Shown: positions 33,213 through 35,515 of the stretch, piece after piece
Numbering within the stretch: position 1 is the stretch's first letter
Layout: each line of letters begins with the position of its first letter
Source of the DNA: Paucimonas sp.
GTDB lineage: Bacteria; Pseudomonadota; Gammaproteobacteria; Burkholderiales; Burkholderiaceae_D
NCBI GenBank assembly: GCA_028292545.1
Contig: JAQGMC010000043.1
Location: 1-35,515, forward strand
Direction of reading: 5' to 3'
DNA length: 35,515 bases
Made by a program: the position numbers and the translations under genes
The notes under the pieces: generated by a model
Told to the model about the DNA's origin: nothing
The model's database searches: none
The model's input: only the letters and a program-made list of their open reading frames with translations

Positions 33213-34901
33213 ATGCCGCATGACCTGACGCTGATTACCACGATTGCCGCAGCGCTCTGCTTCGGCCTGGTATTCGGCCTGGTCGCGGTGCGCTTGAAAC
33301 TGCCGCCGCTGGTGGGCTATCTTGCCGCCGGCATTGCGATCGGGCCGGCCACACCAGGCTTCGTGGCCGATGCCGCGCTGGCCGGGCAGTTGGCCGAAAT
33401 CGGCGTCATGTTGCTGATGTTTGGCGTGGGCCTGCATTTCTCCCTCGGCGACTTGATGGCGGTGCGCCGCATCGCGCTGCCCGGCGCCATCCTGCAGATT
33501 GCCGTGGCCACCGCAATGGGCATGGGCCTGGCCCATTTCTGGGGCTGGAGCCTGGGCGCCGGCCTGGTCTTTGGCTTGTGCCTGTCCGTTGCCAGTACCG
33601 TGGTGCTGCTGCGCGCGCTGGAAGATGGCGGCATCCTGGGCTCGATGAATGGCCAGATCGCCGTCGGCTGGCTGGTGGTGGAAGACCTGGTGATGGTGCT
33701 GGTACTGGTGTTGTTGCCGGCGCTTGCCGGTTCGCTCGGTGGAGGCAATGGCGAACCGGCCGGCAACCTGTGGAAGACGCTGGCAATCACGCTGGCCCAG
33801 GTCGGCAGTTTCATTGCGCTGATGCTGATTGTGGGGCGCAAGTTGTTTCCCTGGCTGCTGTGGCGCGTGGCGCGCACCGGTTCACGCGAGCTCTTCACGC
33901 TGACCGTCATCGCGGCCGCTGTCGGTGTCGCGTATGGCTCGTCCGAACTGTTTGGCGTGTCGTTTGCGCTGGGTGCGTTTTTCGCTGGCATGGTGTTGCG
34001 TGAATCCGAGCTGAGCCACCGCGCGGCAGAGGAATCGCTGCCGCTGCGCGATGCATTCTCGGTCCTGTTCTTCGTGTCGGTCGGCATGTTGTTTGAACCG
34101 CGGGTGCTGCTCGACAGTCCGCTCCAGTTACTGGCTGCAGTCGCCGTGATCGTGCTGGGCAAGTCGCTGGCCGCTTTCCTGCTGGTGCGGGCGCTGCGCT
34201 ACCCGCTCAAGACGGCGCTCACCGTGTCGGCCAGCCTGGCCCAGATCGGCGAGTTTTCCTTCATCCTGGCGGCGATGGGCGTTGCGCTCGGCTTGATGAC
34301 GGCGCAGGCACAAAGCATCGTGCTGGGTGCGGCAATCATTTCCATCACCCTGAATCCCCTGGTTTTCAAAGCGATCAAGCCGCTAAAAAACTGGATCGAA
34401 TCCAATCCTGAACTTGCGCGCCGATTGCAGCGACCGACCGATCCCCTGGCGGAACTGCCAATGAGCGTTGACCAGGCGAAGCTGACCGGGCAAGTGGTGC
34501 TGGTGGGCTATGGCCGTGTCGGCAAAAAGATTGCGGCTTGCCTGGCTGAACGCGGCATCAACTTCGTCGTCGCCGAACAAAACCGTGAGCTGGTCGAGCA
34601 CTTGCGCAAACAGGGCGTGGCGGCCGTTGCCGGCAATGCGGCCGAAGCCGGGGTGCTGATCCAGGCCCATATCGCGCGCGCTTCGCTGCTGGTCATAGCC
34701 ACGCCGGACACCTTCCACGTGCGTGCCATGGTTGCCACGGCACGCACGCTCAACCCGTCAATCGTCACGCTGGTGCGCAGCCACAGCCAGTCCGAAGCCG
34801 AGCTGCTGCGCGGCGAGAATGCCGGCACCGTCTTTGTCGGCGAGGACGAGCTGGCCCTGAACATGAGCCGTTTCATCTTCGACAAACTGCAACAGCACTG
34901 A
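33213..34901 (+). CDS. ybaL: YbaL/Kef-type cation:proton antiporter with TrkA-N domain
   Basis: A 562-residue inner-membrane protein of the CPA2 family. The N-terminal two thirds hold about twelve membrane segments with LKLPPLVGYLAAGIAIGP, IGVMLLMFGVGLHFS, GLVFGLCLSVASTVVLLRAL, and FALGAFFAGMVLRESELS. The C-terminal Rossmann TrkA-N domain has VVLVGYGRVGKKIAACL (GxGxxG), an NRELVEHLRKQGV stretch and AGNAAEAGVL. Length (E. coli YbaL about 558) and order match YbaL rather than glutathione-gated KefB/KefC. It would exchange potassium or another cation for protons. The ATG at 33213 has GAGG upstream; the open frame from 33114 is rejected. No quinone-oxidoreductase partner (KefF/G) is adjacent. Confidence 0.9.
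   Translation: MPHDLTLITTIAAALCFGLVFGLVAVRLKLPPLVGYLAAGIAIGPATPGFVADAALAGQLAEIGVMLLMFGVGLHFSLGDLMAVRRIALPGAILQIAVATAMGMGLAHFWGWSLGAGLVFGLCLSVASTVVLLRALEDGGILGSMNGQIAVGWLVVEDLVMVLVLVLLPALAGSLGGGNGEPAGNLWKTLAITLAQVGSFIALMLIVGRKLFPWLLWRVARTGSRELFTLTVIAAAVGVAYGSSELFGVSFALGAFFAGMVLRESELSHRAAEESLPLRDAFSVLFFVSVGMLFEPRVLLDSPLQLLAAVAVIVLGKSLAAFLLVRALRYPLKTALTVSASLAQIGEFSFILAAMGVALGLMTAQAQSIVLGAAIISITLNPLVFKAIKPLKNWIESNPELARRLQRPTDPLAELPMSVDQAKLTGQVVLVGYGRVGKKIAACLAERGINFVVAEQNRELVEHLRKQGVAAVAGNAAEAGVLIQAHIARASLLVIATPDTFHVRAMVATARTLNPSIVTLVRSHSQSEAELLRGENAGTVFVGEDELALNMSRFIFDKLQQH
34772..34828 (+). repeat. 57-bp segment repeated exactly at the end of the sequence
   Basis: This stretch inside the TrkA-N part of the antiporter gene (starting GGTGCGCAGCC and ending GCCGGCAC) is identical to 35459-35515. 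The left-hand base differs between the copies and the right-hand copy runs to the last base of the window, so its full length is unknown. Confidence 0.95.
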
Positions 34902-34933
34902 GAGCGGTCGCGGCGGGAAGACGCGCGCGGCGG

Positions 34934-34965
34934 CGGCCGTGGTGCGCCGGATACGGCGCCGGCCG
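34934..34965 (+). terminator. GC-rich compound hairpin after the antiporter gene
   Basis: An outer stem of CGGCCG (34934-34939) with CGGCCG (34960-34965) encloses an inner stem GCGCCG / CGGCGC (34944-34949 and 34954-34959), with a 4-base bulge on the left. It begins 33 bases after the stop. No T-tract. Confidence 0.4.
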
Positions 34966-35051
34966 TCCTGCGCGCCGCCGCCAATAAAATCCGACATTGT
35001 TTCCGTATAGCAATTAAACTGCGCGTTTCCCCTTTGCCCAGCTCCATCCCC

Positions 35052-35515
35052 ATGTCCCGCGCCCCCGTCCGGATTTTGCTTTCGCTTGCCCTGATCGGCT
35101 TCGGCGTTACGGTCATGCTGGGCTGGATCTTGCGCATGCCGCTTTTGACGCGCTGGCAGCCTGGCTGGGTTCCGGTGGTTTTCGGCACCGGCCTGTGTTG
35201 CGCCCTTGCCGGAGCCGCGCTGGGCGTGATGGCAATCTCCAGGAAGCAGGGCCGGCGTGTAGCCCCGGTGGTGGGCAGCGCCCTGTTGGGCTATTGCGCA
35301 TTGAATCTCTTCGAGCATCTGACGGGCGCCCGGCTGGGCATCGACCTGGCTTTCCTGCATGAATGGCTGGATTACGGCAATACCCGGCCCGGCCTGATGG
35401 CGCCCAACACCTCGCTTGGCTTCATGCTGGTGGGAACGCAACTGTTGCTGATGCCGGCGGTGCGCAGCCACAGCCAGTCCGAAGCCGAGCTGCTGCGCGG
35501 CGAGAATGCCGGCAC
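35052..35515 (+). CDS. Partial membrane protein, 3' end missing and possibly chimeric
   Basis: An open frame starting with ATG at 35052 reaches the right edge without a stop. The 136 codons before the repeated segment encode a membrane protein with four likely membrane segments: RILLSLALIGFGVTVMLGW, PVVFGTGLCCALAGAALGVM, VAPVVGSALLGYCALNLFEH and LGFMLVGTQLLLM. The MAPNTSLGFML stretch is like the N-terminal input region of bacterial membrane sensor proteins (histidine kinases or GGDEF proteins). The last 19 codons (VRSHSQSEAELLRGENAG) are identical to the antiporter in the same reading frame, so this end may not be the true continuation. The start has no strong ribosome binding site. Confidence 0.55.
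   Translation, partial: MSRAPVRILLSLALIGFGVTVMLGWILRMPLLTRWQPGWVPVVFGTGLCCALAGAALGVMAISRKQGRRVAPVVGSALLGYCALNLFEHLTGARLGIDLAFLHEWLDYGNTRPGLMAPNTSLGFMLVGTQLLLMPAVRSHSQSEAELLRGENAG
35459..35515 (+). repeat. Second copy of the 57-bp duplicated segment at the window end
   Basis: Identical to 34772-34828, 687 bases upstream. It interrupts the membrane-protein frame and ends at the last base given. Confidence 0.95.

Noticed and set aside
33213..34901. Glutathione-gated KefB/KefC
   Set aside because: Length and domain layout match YbaL, and no KefF/KefG partner is next to it.
1..35515. CRISPR arrays, tRNA or rRNA genes, insertion sequences
   Set aside because: No regularly spaced repeats, no tRNA-like cloverleaf and no transposase or terminal repeats were recognised; a weak tRNA could be missed by eye.

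Overview
The window looks like a chromosomal piece of a GC-rich betaproteobacterium, most likely Burkholderiales (Oxalobacteraceae-like). This is inferred from the Bug/TctC-type binding protein, the class I PHA synthase, the YbaL-type antiporter and the general codon use, not from a phylogenetic marker. No rRNA, tRNA, CRISPR array or insertion sequence was recognised.

Layout. (1) 222-3651, plus strand: a small metabolic cassette with a nitrilase, a cupin, an ApbA/PanE-type reductase and a Bug-family periplasmic binding protein. (2) 4051-10811: a block of exported, carbohydrate-related proteins. It holds two paralogous GH16 glycoside hydrolases (one lipoprotein, one secreted) with a small secreted protein between them, a methyltransferase-like protein, and two divergently transcribed paralogous right-handed beta-helix proteins with twin-arginine-like signals. 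(3) 10912-25113, minus strand: a 13-gene polysaccharide operon whose genes nearly all overlap by 1-29 bases. Read in its own direction it runs: WecA/WbpL-type initiating transferase, UDP-HexNAc dehydrogenase, UDP-HexNAc 4-epimerase, fused N-acetyltransferase/3,4-ketoisomerase (FdtD-like), FemAB/GNAT-like acyltransferase, DegT-type sugar aminotransferase (FdtB-like), Wzx flippase, GT4, EpsG/Wzy-like polymerase, GT2, GT4-like, GT4, RmlA. (4) 25413-27641, minus strand: a Wzc-like chain-length determinant/tyrosine autokinase, separated from the operon by a good intrinsic terminator. (5) 27989-29122: a LysR-type regulator divergent from wzc. (6) 29341-34901, plus strand: a RIO-like kinase, a two-pore-helix potassium channel, a PHA synthase and a YbaL/Kef-type antiporter. 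(7) 35052-end: a truncated membrane protein whose last 57 bases exactly repeat part of the antiporter gene, which suggests an assembly artefact at the end of the sequence.

How the genes work together. Regions 2-5 read as one surface-polysaccharide locus of the Wzx/Wzy type. The enzymes point to UDP-GalNAcA (4-epimerase plus 6-dehydrogenase) and to a dTDP-3-acylamino-3,6-dideoxyhexose such as Fuc3NAc or Qui3NAc (RmlA, ketoisomerase, aminotransferase, acetyltransferase). One initiating transferase plus four glycosyltransferases would fit a repeat unit of up to five sugars. RmlB, the outer-membrane exporter Wza and the phosphatase Wzb are not in the window. The GH16 and beta-helix proteins are good candidates for trimming, remodelling or degrading the polymer. 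The most unusual points are the paired exported enzyme families beside this gene set, the FemAB-like acyltransferase inside the aminosugar pathway, the acidic tail on the LysR protein, a 3 x 20 bp repeat before phaC, and the 57-bp terminal duplication.
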